From Rhizopus sp. PT2906 (Eukaryota > Mucoromycota > Mucoromycetes > Mucorales > Rhizopodaceae): a DNA stretch of 62,053 nucleotides. The stretch is from positions 1 through 62,053 of the forward strand of contig JAMYHX010000238.1 in NCBI GenBank assembly GCA_025529335.1, given 5' to 3'. Of this stretch, positions 1 through 10,447 are shown in pieces; the first letter of the stretch is position 1; each line of letters opens with the position of its first letter. The notes under the pieces are model-generated. The model was not told the origin of the DNA. It saw nothing but the letters and a program-made list of their open reading frames with translations, and searched no databases. A program made the position numbers and the translations under genes.

Positions 1-89
1 GGCAACTTTATAAATACATATTCTACATCGCAGGTAGTGTCTGTAGTATTAGCCCTCTTGTGCATTTCCTCGTGTGCGTAGTGTACACC
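1..89 (-). repeat. Truncated end of a MITE-like element
   Basis: These 89 bases are the reverse complement of 14184-14272 with one mismatch seen. The outer boundary is at base 89, where the copy ends in the terminal motif ggtgtacacta (read on the minus strand). The rest of the element would lie outside the window. No coding potential. Confidence 0.85.
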
Positions 90-1281
90 AAGAAGTGGCT
101 CAAACAGCTTCGACTCGAGTACTTACAAAACCAACCTGAATAAGCGTCGCTCTGAGGCAAACTCTCGACTTCTCTCTGCCTGTTGTCCCTAAGTCTGCTT
201 CAGCCCTATTCTTTGGTTACCAATGTTTCGTCTTGAGCGAAGTCTCTGTGTTCACTAGCGCCTGGGTTGGTTGCCTGGTGATAAGCCAATACCCTGTCCC
301 AGGAATCCTAGCCAGCTGCTCACGAAGGCTCATTCCTTTCATTGTCTAAATATACATGCTTGACTCCTAATTCCACGCACTGTTGTAGACCTCCTGTCCT
401 TCCTTTTGAACCTAATATCTACTCGTAAACTACGTTTCTTTTCCTGATTCCCTCGTTGGCCCCTTATATGTATCAGCATCTACGAATTTGATCACCTATG
501 CTACGGACAAGATATGTCACCTCCACTATCTGGCCTAGGGCGAAAGTTCCTTCAATGGGCTTCTTCCTCTTCCTCTCTCCTCTCAACATCTGTCGAGCTA
601 ATCTTTCTTCGTTTCTTTCTTACTCGGCTTCCTTCGCTTTTTTCTTTCCTTTTTCCTCCTTTGATCTCAAGAAGGTTTTTAGATTCTATGTATTTTTTTA
701 ACCTGGCCCGGGCAGGATCACATTATATTGTTTCAATGCGCCCATAGTGGCCATAATAAAATATTTGTTTAATCGTATAATATTAAGCACATTTCCTTTT
801 TAGGCAAAGAATTACGTACGCAGATTGCGAAGATTGAATACACTTTTATATCCTACCAGTACGCCTTAAACATAAAGTGATGTCTGAGACACTCTGTCTA
901 GATATCAGAGAACAAAGCGTCGTGTAACTGTTGTCATAGAGACTAGACAATTTGCTCTCCCCTGTAGCTTTTACTTAAATGCCTCTTACACTTTATTTAT
1001 AACAGAATTACGTTTATTGCCATATATGTCTTGTAAGTTTTGACTCAGATTGGTTAATTGAATTCTTATGACCACAACGTTCACTATTCTTACTGAAGAA
1101 TTATTACAAGTGTACTTGTTAGAACAAGAGTCTACTGAATTGCTTGTATCAAAATTAATGATGGCACTTTCAAAGCATAATGTCGCATAAATACATTGAT
1201 TGGGATACAAAAACTAATTGGTTTTTAATCCACTCAGCATTGTTAATTTAAAGCCGATCGGGTTCTATTTATCCCTTTTCC
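90..1281. other. Gene-free left flank
   Basis: No reading frame here looks like a conserved protein. Bases 540-700 are strongly pyrimidine-rich. The 13-mer ggttgcctggtga occurs here (about 269-281) and again near 59508, close to another repeat, so part of the stretch may be old repeat. The last 300 bases are the presumed upstream region of the hydrolase gene. Nothing else was recognised. Confidence 0.5.
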
Positions 1282-1300
1282 TTTTTTTTTTTTTTTTTTT
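1282..1300 (+). promoter_or_regulatory. Poly-T tract abutting a start codon
   Basis: An uninterrupted run of 19 T ends directly at the ATG of the hydrolase gene. Pyrimidine tracts just upstream of the start codon recur in this window (SMC2 at 14565-14591, UNG at about 18599-18610), so this is probably part of the core promoter/5' leader. The function is inferred from position only. Confidence 0.4.
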
Positions 1301-2390
1301 ATGGACAAAAGAACAGACTTGTCAGTTATTAACACATTGCCCGCCGCTATTCCTCCAACAACCAAATTCAACTTTATCAAACACTGGTGGAATCGGTCTG
1401 AAAGGACAGCTACGATAGCTGAAGCCCGTATCATCCAGCGTATCTATGGTGCATTGCCTGGCGTAGTCAACCGTATACCCATCATGGCCCGTGTAGGCCG
1501 CATAGCTCTTGATGATGAAAAGAAGAAATTGATCAATACATTATATATCACACAACAACCCAATCAAGACGTCCCTTATAGATTTGAACCGGGTCATACA
1601 GCAGATTTAGAGTCTATTATAAAACAAGATGATAACGATACCAAAAACTTGGTGATGTGTCATGGATATGGCGCTGGTCTAGGGTTTTTCTATAGAAACT
1701 ATCAACAATTATCTCAAGTGCCCGGATGGCGAATATTCTCGATCGATTGGCTTGGTATGGGCAATAGCTCACGGCCGAAATGGACAATAGCCAAAAAGTC
1801 AAGTCAGACATGGGATGACGTTGTTGATACAGTAGAAGATCATTTTGTAGAATCATTAGAGGATTGGAGAAATAAAGTAGGTATCAACAAGATGACATTA
1901 TGTGGTCATTCCATGGGTGGTTACTTTGCTACATGCTATGCTTTAAAATATCCTGAACGAGTAGAGAAATTGATTCTTGTGTCTCCAGGTACGTTGATAG
2001 ATACGTATTCGATTATTACAATATTCATCTTTTTATGTTTAGCTGGAATACCCATACCTCCTCCAGAGGCAGTAACAAAACCTAATAAGAATCCACAAGA
2101 AACTGTCCAACAGGAAGCGGATGAGATAGGTGCTGCCTATCAAGCTGAAACAGCCGCTGTCGAAAATATTGCAAAGCAACAGGGAGTCCCCAATAATAAT
2201 AACCCACCAAGAAGAATCCCTGCGTGGGCCACTTATCTTTGGAATAACAATATTACACCAATGAGCATTATCCGTATGACAGGCCCCTTTGGTGCAAGAT
2301 TAGTGCACAACTATACATCAAGGCGATTTGCTCACCTTACTGAGGCAGAACAGCATGACTTTTATGATTACTTGTAAGTTAAAATCATTG

Positions 2391-2439
<49 letters not shown>

Positions 2440-2754
2440 ATTCACTCATTTTTTTGCTCAACCAGGTACAATATTACTTCATCTACTGGATCTGGAGAAT
2501 TTGCACTAGCAGCTATTCTGGCACCAGGTGCTTATGCTCGAAAACCATTATTTCATAGATTGGCCCAATTAAAGATGCCTACAGTATTCATATATGGAGA
2601 ACACGACTGGATGGATTATAAAGCAGCAGAGGAAGCTAAAGAACACATGAAGGTGCCTGCTAAAGTAATTCGAATTGCAAATGGAGGTCATCATATGTAT
2701 TTGGAAAACCCAAAAGACTTTAATAGAATATGCTGTGAAGAAATGTCTAAATAA
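1301..2754 (+). CDS. Alpha/beta-hydrolase, CLD1/ICT1/ABHD5 family
   Basis: Two exons, 1301-2373 and 2466-2754, give 453 residues. The protein has the N-terminal motif HGYGAGLGFF (oxyanion-hole region), the nucleophile elbow GHSMGG (Ser about 203), an acid in YGEHDW (about 404) and the catalytic His in GGHHMY (about 433), in that order. This is the layout of the ABHD4/ABHD5 and yeast Cld1/Ict1 group, which are cardiolipin deacylases, lysophospholipid acyltransferases or lipase co-activators. The H-x4-D acyltransferase motif of that group reads H-x4-E here (HHMYLE), so acyltransferase activity is doubtful; a lipase/deacylase role is my inference. There is no obvious signal peptide. The intron (2374-2465) starts gtaagt, ends cag and contains a 48-A homopolymer. 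Phase is kept across the join (Tyr-Leu-Tyr). Family is confident, exact substrate is not. Confidence 0.9.
2391..2438 (+). repeat. A48 homopolymer inside an intron
   Basis: Forty-eight consecutive A lie between the donor gtaagt (2374) and the acceptor cag (2465) of the hydrolase gene's only intron. Over half of the 92-nt intron is this tract. Confidence 0.9.
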
Positions 2755-2805
2755 AAGATGCATCTGATAAACTAGAAGACTAATGAATAATGAATAACGT
2801 CTTAT

Positions 2806-4396
2806 TCATTTTGTACTTACCGAGGCGTTAAGGAATGCACTACCGTTAGACAGCGCATTAAATCCAGAGAGCACCATTAATCTTCTGAAGGTCTTTTGAA
2901 GGGGGAGGGGAGGACTTTCATTGTTGTGTTTTGATTTGTAAACAAAGATACCATATATATTTAATGCACTGTTCACATCGCGATTCCAAACCGTATCACA
3001 AGATTCACACTTGAGGACAGAGTGTACTCTTCGCTTTGATCCAGTAATTGAGATGTTATTTAATTGTTTGGATTTGCACTTGTTACATATCTGACTCGTT
3101 AAGTACTCGCCAACCGAGACAAACTCGGCCCCCCTCCATTGGATTGTTTGCATTTTCGTTTGATTTCTTCAGTAATTCGTTTTGTAGGTGCAGCTCGTTT
3201 TCCTTTCAATTCGGTCAACAGTGGATGACCAGGCAGACTTGGGAGTTATCTTTTGTTGAAAGATATGTTTTGCTAAAGACTTGCGCTGTTTGACTGTTAA
3301 ACTATCACCACAGAGGTCTTTTCAGATAAGACATTAAGAATATATCTGAGAGCTCTGTCTTCACAAGTAGAGCAAACGTAATTGCGGACCAGTGTTTCAT
3401 ATTGCTTAGCCATGGATGATACAATGGTCATATACTCTTTACTTGCGTATTTATCCAAGTCAGATTGAGTAAGAGAAGTGGATTCACAAAAGGTCTTGTA
3501 ACTCTTCTTGATACTATCAGAGGCATGTTTTCCTTGGCCAGCAAAGATGGAAAATATGTTATAGGACAGGTTTTGAGTGACTACAGGTAGTTCTTCACCG
3601 TTTTCGAGAAGTTCCAAAAAATAGTAGTTAGCAAAAATGGATCCAGCGTATAACAGTTGAGTAATGTGGTCAATTACTTCTTGAATCAAGGTAACGAACT
3701 TGGGATATTTGCAAGTATTAGCCAAAGATGTCTTGATTACAAAAGTTTTCTCGACGGTATACTTGGGCTTTGGAAGTCTTGTTTTTGACTTATTCATAGG
3801 ACACAACTTGCCGGAGGAGCGAGAGTGATCGGCTCCACCACAAGAAGGACATCGTGCTTGTTTTTGATCATTTCCTGTCGTCTTGTTCTTTTCTTTTTCC
3901 TTTTTAAGTGCTTCGGTCTTATCAACCTTGTCTTGATATTTCTTGGAGGTCTTAACGGGAACAGAAGTACAGCTAGTGGAAGGAGTAGGAGCAGGTAATA
4001 CAGCTTAGACACTTGTATCTTTGTTGACTATAGGTATAGATGTCTTTTCATTGATGACAACATTTGAGGGGCCAGGAGCAGATGTGTCTTCTTTAACAGC
4101 TTTCAAATTAGTACGGATGTTCTTGTCTATTACAACATTTAGTTAAAAAACAGATAGAACTAATAGATGTTATTTTTACCTTTTCTAAGTAATGGAGTTT
4201 CTTGGAAGTCATCATCACTTGCTTCAAAAGCTGTATTTTGAATAAATTTGCTTGCGTTTGTACAAACAAAGAAGAGAACCCGCGATCGACAGCTAATGGA
4301 CCCTTAATAAATGCCATATCGACAATATATCTTACATACCTTTCCTTTTATTGCGCTTTGCCTTTGGAGGCGGAGGGTCATCGTCTTTCTTTCGCT
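2806..4396 (-). pseudogene. Decayed Fanzor/TnpB-like RNA-guided nuclease gene
   Basis: Read on the minus strand, coding pieces run from about 4396 to 2806. First is a basic N-terminus (exon-like piece about 4396-4340). Then comes an acidic piece ending in DDDFQETPLLRK (near 4190), a likely intron, and a low-complexity linker. A zinc-knuckle-type motif follows at about 3850-3800 (CPSC-GGADH-SRSSGKLCP), then a 150-residue region (3297-3806). The last piece is 2806-3153, with KGKRAAPTKRITEE just upstream in a shifted frame. It holds a C-x2-C ... C-x2-C zinc ribbon (CNKC, CESC) followed by WNRDVNSALNI, the RuvC-III block of TnpB/Fanzor nucleases. Defects seen: no ATG in frame at the start (ATA where one might be expected), an in-frame TAA near 4004, and a frameshift between 3297 and 3153. 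The family match is from remembered motifs, not a search. The gene is almost certainly inactive. Confidence 0.7.
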
Positions 4397-4713
4397 TTAT
4401 GTTGAAGTAAAGAAAAAAGGAAAAAGGAAAAGTAACTGCGGATAGCCTTGTCATGTTAAATTAACGATCGACAACATTGCTTTTATTAATTTATCATATT
4501 TTCTTTAATAGTAAAATGTTTCTCGATTAAAAAAGCACTCCACTTTTGACACACTGCACATCTTAGTGTGATCCTCAAAGTAGTTATCTTTATAAAATTG
4601 ATGGGATAAGGATACTAAAATAACACACAATGGTCATGAATCATCACCTAAACACCAGGAACAGTGATTGAAGAAGTAATAGTAAATAGGGAAAAGAAGC
4701 ACAAACCCTAATG
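4397..4713. other. Gap between mobile-element relics
   Basis: AT-rich with no convincing reading frame. The Helitron frame described next appears to continue, interrupted by stops, for a few dozen codons below 4714 on the minus strand. Confidence 0.4.
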
Positions 4714-5180
4714 TCACCCACATGTTTCATGAGGAAATATCAATACGCAATTCGTACACACGTATGCAGCATGCGTCTGACTGAAACGTTGAAAGTGCTG
4801 CTCAAAATCATACCCTTGACGGAGACTATCATTTCTACTGCTGCTTCTCAAAGTAAGAACGATGTCACGGAAGTTTCTGTTAATATACTCAATAGGAATA
4901 ACTGCGGCAACTTCTTCCATCGTTGGCAGGTTGTGAGTGCGTTTGTCGTCTCCTTCAATCAAATGCATTCTCATTGATGGACTTGTGATAATATAAGGCG
5001 ATCCGCTTTTGGCAGAGTCGTCATTGTTAGCTCTATCCTCGCTGTTGATGCTGGAGCTCTCATGGTTGCTCAATATTTCATATGCATGACGATAAATGCG
5101 TGCGAAGGGATTGCATTGGGTAAGCATAGTTGAAAGGCTTTCTATAATCTCATTGTCCAGTTTTTCATTTCATGCATCCA
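4714..5180 (-). pseudogene. Helitron Rep/helicase fragment
   Basis: Minus-strand frame. It begins around NEIIESLSTMLTQCNPFARI and continues through PTMEEVAAVIPIEY, FRDIVLTLRSSSRND and HAAYVCTNCVLIFPHETCG. The order NPFxxI, EVAAVIP, RDIVL-LR, HxAYxxxxYVLLFP is that of the N-terminal 'Helitron helicase-like' domain of eukaryotic Helitrons. After ...CG the family normally reads GW-x-W; here those codons are TGA and TAG, so the frame dies by two apparent Trp-to-stop changes. The Rep tyrosines and helicase are absent. The fragment abuts a LINE fragment in the opposite orientation. Confidence 0.7.
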
Positions 5181-5225
5181 CATCCTCTACTCTCGGCACG
5201 CTTAAACAGGGTAACTTCCTTGTCG

Positions 5226-6060
5226 AATGACAGCTCAAGCTACTCTGCAGTTGACATCAGAGATTAGCTGCTCTACTTTTGGCCCTCTCAGGTGTCAGCA
5301 CTTACTAGATTTGAAAATACCTCCTCTTGGATGTCCTCATGTGCTCATTGGATTATTCCAAACCTTATGCGGAAGTTCAATGCAGTACCTATTCCGGTTG
5401 TCAAGGTATCTCCTGATCAGTTCCGTTTCTTCTGGCACAAAGACTACGATTTGCTTACACACCCATGTCATCCGCCTTTGGCTCTGCCTGGTTCGCTGCT
5501 TCTTCGACCTCAGTACTGGCAAACTTTTTGGTCCCTGACTATACCTCCTAAGGCTATCACACCATGGTTTTGCCTGTTACTTGGCTACATCCCTACAGCT
5601 GCTTTACAGCATGCCTGGAACCCCAGCTTGACTATCTCTCCACTGTGTAGACTCTGCAAACAAGGCATAGAAACAAGTTTCCACCTCTTTGCAAGCTGCC
5701 CTCTCAAGCTTAACTTCTGGTTCTCCATTTTCGAGAGATACTCTCTGCCGGACAAGTTCCTTACCGCAGATGAAATATGGTCTGTGCTCACTTCTTTTGT
5801 CTCAGTAGACGAACAAACAACAGTCGATACGGACGTTCTCTGTTTCTTTGGCGCGGGTATCTCAACAGTCGGGAAATACCACTGGTGGTGCGTATTTGAT
5901 GGCACCCCGTGGTATACCATTGCAGCTGTCAATAGTTTCGATTTGGAACATAGCAGATTCCTGTCGACGTTGCCTTTTGAACGGAAGTTATCTTCCACTT
6001 TAGATGCATAATTTATTTTAAAAAAATGTTCAATAAAGTCCACACTTTCATGCAAAAAAA
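5226..6060 (+). pseudogene. 3' end of a LINE (non-LTR) retrotransposon ORF2
   Basis: An open frame at 5292-6011 encodes about 240 residues without a natural start. The C-terminal part has C-x2-C-x8-H-x4-C spacing (CRLCKQGIETSFHLFASC), the zf-RVT-type knuckle found after the reverse transcriptase in fungal and plant LINEs, preceded by WQTFWSLTIPPKAITPWFCLLLGYIPT. No reverse-transcriptase core or endonuclease is present, so this is a 5'-truncated copy. After the stop there is a short AT-rich tail with an A8 run (about 6053-6060), compatible with a LINE 3' end. Bases 5226-5291 are open in another frame, suggesting a frameshift near the left edge. Confidence 0.65.
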
Positions 6061-6104
6061 ATATATAGAGTGATTATTAGAGTGATAATAAATTTTTATT
6101 GTTT

Positions 6105-7813
6105 TCATTCTTTTTTGACTTGTGATGGTGGCCAGACCAAGTCTACATCCATAACGTCTAACTCTAACAAATCGGCTGAATGAACACCAGCGATGGTAGC
6201 CAAGTTTGGTGTTGTTCTACCCAAATCACCGTGAACGAATTCTTTGATATATGTACCAGCCTGAGCATGCATTTCAAATACACCAAAATGTACTTCTTCT
6301 GGTTTATCACTTAATCTAGAGATACTGGCAGAATAAATCGTCTTTGGACGGTCAATCGCAGCTCGTCTCTGGAACACTCGTATAGGCGTTTTCTGTATGA
6401 TTGCACATTCTTTACTACAGGATTCATTAATCTTGTTGATCAATTCATCTGTGAGTGGTTCAGAAAGCCAGACGAGTGCTCTATATCTCTTTGTCTTCTT
6501 TTCTTCTCCTTCCTTGATGATACTCAAATACTTGCTATTCAAAGATATTAGCATATAAACACGCATCTCTAGTTTCGACTTACGGATCAATACATGTCAA
6601 GTGCCTGACTTGGACCGCATCTTTATGCACAGGTGATTGATTGATTTCATCCTCGAGTTTCTTATATTCTTCATCCGACAGACGTGGTATCCTGGGGTTG
6701 ACTAATTCTAAATAAAAGGGTCTTCCTGTTCCCAACATGCGAACATTGGCATCTTCGCGCCCTGCACTTCCAAATTTAGCATCATCCGCCTTGTGATACT
6801 TTTTGATAAGCTCAAAGCAATCTGAGACAGAGTTCTCTGCCAACTTAGCTCCTCGCACGTTCCAAGGTGTTTGACTGTACTCTCTAGAAAACTTTAGGTA
6901 TCGACCAGCTACGTATGTGGGTGCATTCATGAGTACCACCGACGTGATCTTGGCACGTTCAGTTACTGTTTCAGGAGGAATAGAAGTAAGTCTATGGATA
7001 GGGATTAATAAAAAAACAAGGCATTTGTATAATCTTTACTTTCTGACTTCTTCTGTATCAAGCTTTTTTAATGCGTAATGGATACATTGCCTTGAATCTC
7101 CCACTGTCACTCTTCTTCTCTTTTGTCGAATCGTCTTGATTTTCAACAATGGCTTCTCTAATTGGGCCAATATCATATGTTCCTGAGATGAATTTTCATG
7201 CTCTATCACTACTGTCATACGTAATCCAGCATCATTTTCTACCATAAACTTGTTCTGTCTCTCAATGTATTCACCAAGTAAATACTTGAAGATGTTTTTT
7301 GGATCCTTAATAAAGCCTTCTTCTTCCAACCCCGCATATTTATGTCCGGTATCCTCCAAGTATATTTTTAATAAGTGATTACGAATGAGTGTACTGACAG
7401 GCAAAGTGCAGCTTAAGGCGATACTGTCCACTTGATATGATTCTGCTATCAATGCCTTGTATGATTCTTCAATATATTCCTCTGCATGTTGAAGGGATCC
7501 AAGACAGGCAATACATAGGCTGTCAGACGTCACTAATGGTGTCGAAAGTGTAACTTCAATCAAATCCTTATATATTACTAATAGATCCTATACTTTTCTT
7601 ATTAGCTATCAAGAGTAACTTATTATTTATATCAAAATTTACCTTCTCCTGAAAAGCATAAAGCTTAAGATTACTGCAACCCAAGAAACGCAGACAACAA
7701 CGACAACAACACATACATTCTAAAAGAGTCTTGAGGACAGAAAGTGTCTTGTTATAGTTGTCTTCATCAAATAAGATTACTTTCTTGAGGAAGTCCCTTA
7801 CAGCACTTGACAT
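6105..7813 (-). CDS. PUS10: tRNA pseudouridine synthase Pus10
   Basis: Four exons on the minus strand (7813-7643, 7566-7040, 6991-6584, 6534-6105) join in phase to 511 residues. Pus10 makes pseudouridine in the T-arm of tRNAs (positions 54/55). The N-terminus has a Cys cluster (CCCRCCLRFLG) matching the family's zinc-binding C-x2-C start. The catalytic block is GREDANVRMLGTGRPF, whose first Asp is the expected catalytic residue. The C-terminal block is AGTYIKEFVHGDLGRTTPN. The first exon ends in GAGAAG before gtaaat, and the acceptor at 7567 restores the frame (DLIEV). The start ATG (7813) lies 118 bp from the TAF6 start on the other strand, so the two probably share a divergent promoter. Very confident. 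Confidence 0.93.
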
Positions 7814-7931
7814 TTAAAGAAGGAGGAAAAAAGGACAAAAATTGTGGCTTGATCTCAGGTGTGTGTACAGAGTTTTTGCTGTCATTAAAATCTCACCTCT
7901 TTCTTTTGTTCTTTAACGCGTTAAATACACA
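7814..7931. promoter_or_regulatory. Divergent promoter between PUS10 and TAF6
   Basis: Only 118 bp separate the two start codons. The stretch has a pyrimidine-rich segment near TAF6 (ctctttcttttgttcttt) and no clear TATA box. Shared regulation is inferred from spacing. Confidence 0.5.
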
Positions 7932-9587
7932 ATGAGCGTATTTCCTAAAGATACAATTAAAGTAAAATTATACAAAAATAACAATGACAACAAACTAATT
8001 ACATGGTAGAATATTGGAGAGTCGCTTGGAATAAATAATTTAAAGGATGAAATAGCAACTGCTTTAGCACAGGACGTTGAATATAGAATTCATGAACTTA
8101 TTCAAGTAAACAAATGACACATGGTTGATATTTGTAACTAATTTCCTTCTTTTATTTAGGAAGCGTCTAAATTTATGCGACACTCCAAGAGAGTAAAACT
8201 AACAGTAGACGATGTGAATGCAGCCCTTCGAGTGAAAAATGTAGAGGTAATTGTCAATGTGCACATGTATACAATAACCATCTCATTCTCTCATTATTAG
8301 CCTCTTTACGGTTATACTCATGGAGAAACACCTAAATTTAGAAAGACGACATTGAATTCGACAGAGATTTACTTTGATGAAGACGAAGAGATTGATTTTG
8401 ACAGTGTCTTGAACAAGCCATTACCAAAGATACCTCTAGATGTTACATTCACAGCACATTGGCTTGCTATCGAGGGTGTTCAACCAGCCATTCCTCAGAA
8501 TCCTACACCGAATGGTAAACTATAAACTTGGACGAATAATCTGAAATATATTGACTAGATTATAGATGCCAAGGCAGAATTACTATCGAAACGCACTAAA
8601 ACACATACTAGTTCTAATGGCATTACGACAGATCAAGTGAATGTGAAGCCACTTGTTAAGCACGTATTATCTAAAGAATTACAAATGTACTTTGAAAGGA
8701 TTACAGAGGCTATTCTCAGTGACAACGAGCGGTTACAATCACAGGCATTTGAAAGCTTACGTCTGGATCCAGGACTTCATCAGCTAGTACCTTACTTTGT
8801 TCAGCATATTCACAAGAAGGTAGCGCAAAATCATAAAAACCTGGAGATATTGGAAGCTATGCTGTCAATGTCTCATGCATTGTTAAACAACAAACATTTG
8901 TTTATTGAACCCTATGTAAGTATTGCAAAAAAGGAAAAGAAAGATAGAATAGCTAACGACAGGTCTTGTTAGCTGCATCAATTGATTCCACCCATTTTAT
9001 CATGCTTAGTAGGAAAGACCATTTGTGACAACCCTCAACAGCAGGATCATTGGTCAACTCGTCGCCGTGCAGCCAGCTTAATTGCTTATATCTGTCATCA
9101 ATACGGAAAGTCTTATCATACGCTGCAACCACGCATCACGAAGACTTTGTTGAGAGCTTTCTTGGATCCAGGACGTCCTTTGACAACACAATTTGGAGCG
9201 ATTATCGGCTTGGATGGAATCGGAACAGAGGTTACCCGTGTGCTAATTGTTCCAAACATCAAGTTTTATACCGAAAATATATTACAGCATGCGCTCAATA
9301 GCACAAATCCTCTTAGAGTAGAAGAAGCGGATAGATGTAAACAAGCACTTGTGGTAAGTGAATATGATAATAATAGTTAGTATCCCTCATTTTTTTTTTT
9401 TTTATCTTAGGACGTGCTGAGACATATCGCAGATCAAGAATCAAATGAGAATATTATGGAAGGGGATATTTCAGAAAGAGACAAGCAGACTTTCATAGAT
9501 TTCATTGGAAATATTGTTGGTGAAGCATACTTGTCAGTTGAGGATAGGGAAAGTAGGATTAGACCCATTCTTGAATTGATCCAATAA
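7932..9587 (+). CDS. TAF6: TFIID subunit TAF6
   Basis: Seven exons: 7932-7961, 8010-8105, 8160-8246, 8301-8514, 8566-8915, 8973-9353, 9411-9587 (444 residues). The first exon is only 30 nt. The start MSVFPKDTIK followed by NIGESLGINNLKDEIATALA and FMRHSKRVKLTVDDVNAALR is the TAF6 histone fold that pairs with TAF9. GYTHGETPKF and LDVTFTAHWLAIEG follow. The second half is the TAF6 HEAT-repeat domain (LHQLIPPILSCLVGKTI, STRRRAASLIAYICHQYG, TQFGAIIGLDGIG). Two acceptors needed care: exon 5 starts after attatag, and exon 6 starts after gttag (CTGCATCAATTG), giving EPY-LHQL. Acts in the nucleus in TFIID and probably SAGA. The stop lies 43 bp from the stop of eL27. Confidence 0.93.
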
Positions 9588-9630
9588 ACAATATCTTTCG
9601 CACATTGCACAATTTATTTTATTTTAAAAC

Positions 9631-10324
9631 TTAGAATCTAAGCTTGCTGAAGAACCACTTGTTCTTTCCAGTTTGGTAGCGTTCTTCAAACAACTTCTTG
9701 ATAAGTTTCTTGGCGTCTTCACGTTGAGAAGGTTCCTTGAAGGTTTCAGAAGCGATGGTACCCTTGATTTGTTCCAATTCCAAACCATAACTATATACCA
9801 TTCAATCTTGGTTAGATATTGCTTTGTCTTTGGGTAAATATAATTACCGAGTGGGCATCATGTGGTTGTAGTTAACAATCTTGATGAAAGGCTTAACCTT
9901 GGAGCGCTTAGCAACCTTCTTTTGACCCATCTTCTTGGTGACCTTGAGAGGAGTGCGTTCGACACCAGCAACGACAGCATAACCATAGGGTCTTTCCTTG
10001 GTACCTTCATCGTGATCTATAGAATATTGTTAAAAACGCGTTTCTATTTTGATGCTGAACATGCATATATAAAGCTGAATACATACTACGAACGACAACG
10101 GCCTTCTTGCCGGCATAACGTCCTTGAAGGATGACGACAACCTATAATTGTGTAAGTTCAAACTGAATTCAACATGTGCTGTCATTCTTTTTTTTTTTTT
10201 TTTCTCTCTCTCCTTCTCTTTTAATCCATCCATCCATCCATCTTTATATTTCATCCATCTCTCCTTTTTTGATTCTATAATAAAAAGATTGCTTTACCTT
10301 TCCAGCTTTAATGAATTTAACCAT
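9631..10324 (-). CDS. RPL27: 60S ribosomal protein eL27
   Basis: Four exons on the minus strand (10324-10298, 10141-10087, 10016-9848, 9790-9631) give 136 residues, the usual eL27 length. It starts MVKFIKAGK-VVVILQGRYAGKKAVVVRN and ends KNKWFFSKLRF, both hallmark segments, with a KOW motif near the N-terminus. The first exon codes for nine residues. Intron 1 (156 nt) contains an A-rich run and a (TCCA)n/(TGGA)n repeat and is the longest of the gene. Codon use is biased toward C-ending codons, as expected of a highly expressed gene. Large-subunit structural protein in the cytoplasm. Confidence 0.95.
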
Positions 10325-10447
10325 GGCTGCTTAAAGTGGATTTATGAGAGAAGGGGAAATCTTTTTGAAGGAGGTCGGGTATACATACACGGGAACGTTA
10401 AATTGCCACCGCAATTAAGAAGTCACAACTGAATCTATTGAAGAATT
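10325..10447. promoter_or_regulatory. eL27 upstream region
   Basis: About 120 bp between the eL27 start and the Fanzor-like relic, so the core promoter is compact or extends into the relic. No TATA box recognised. Confidence 0.3.
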
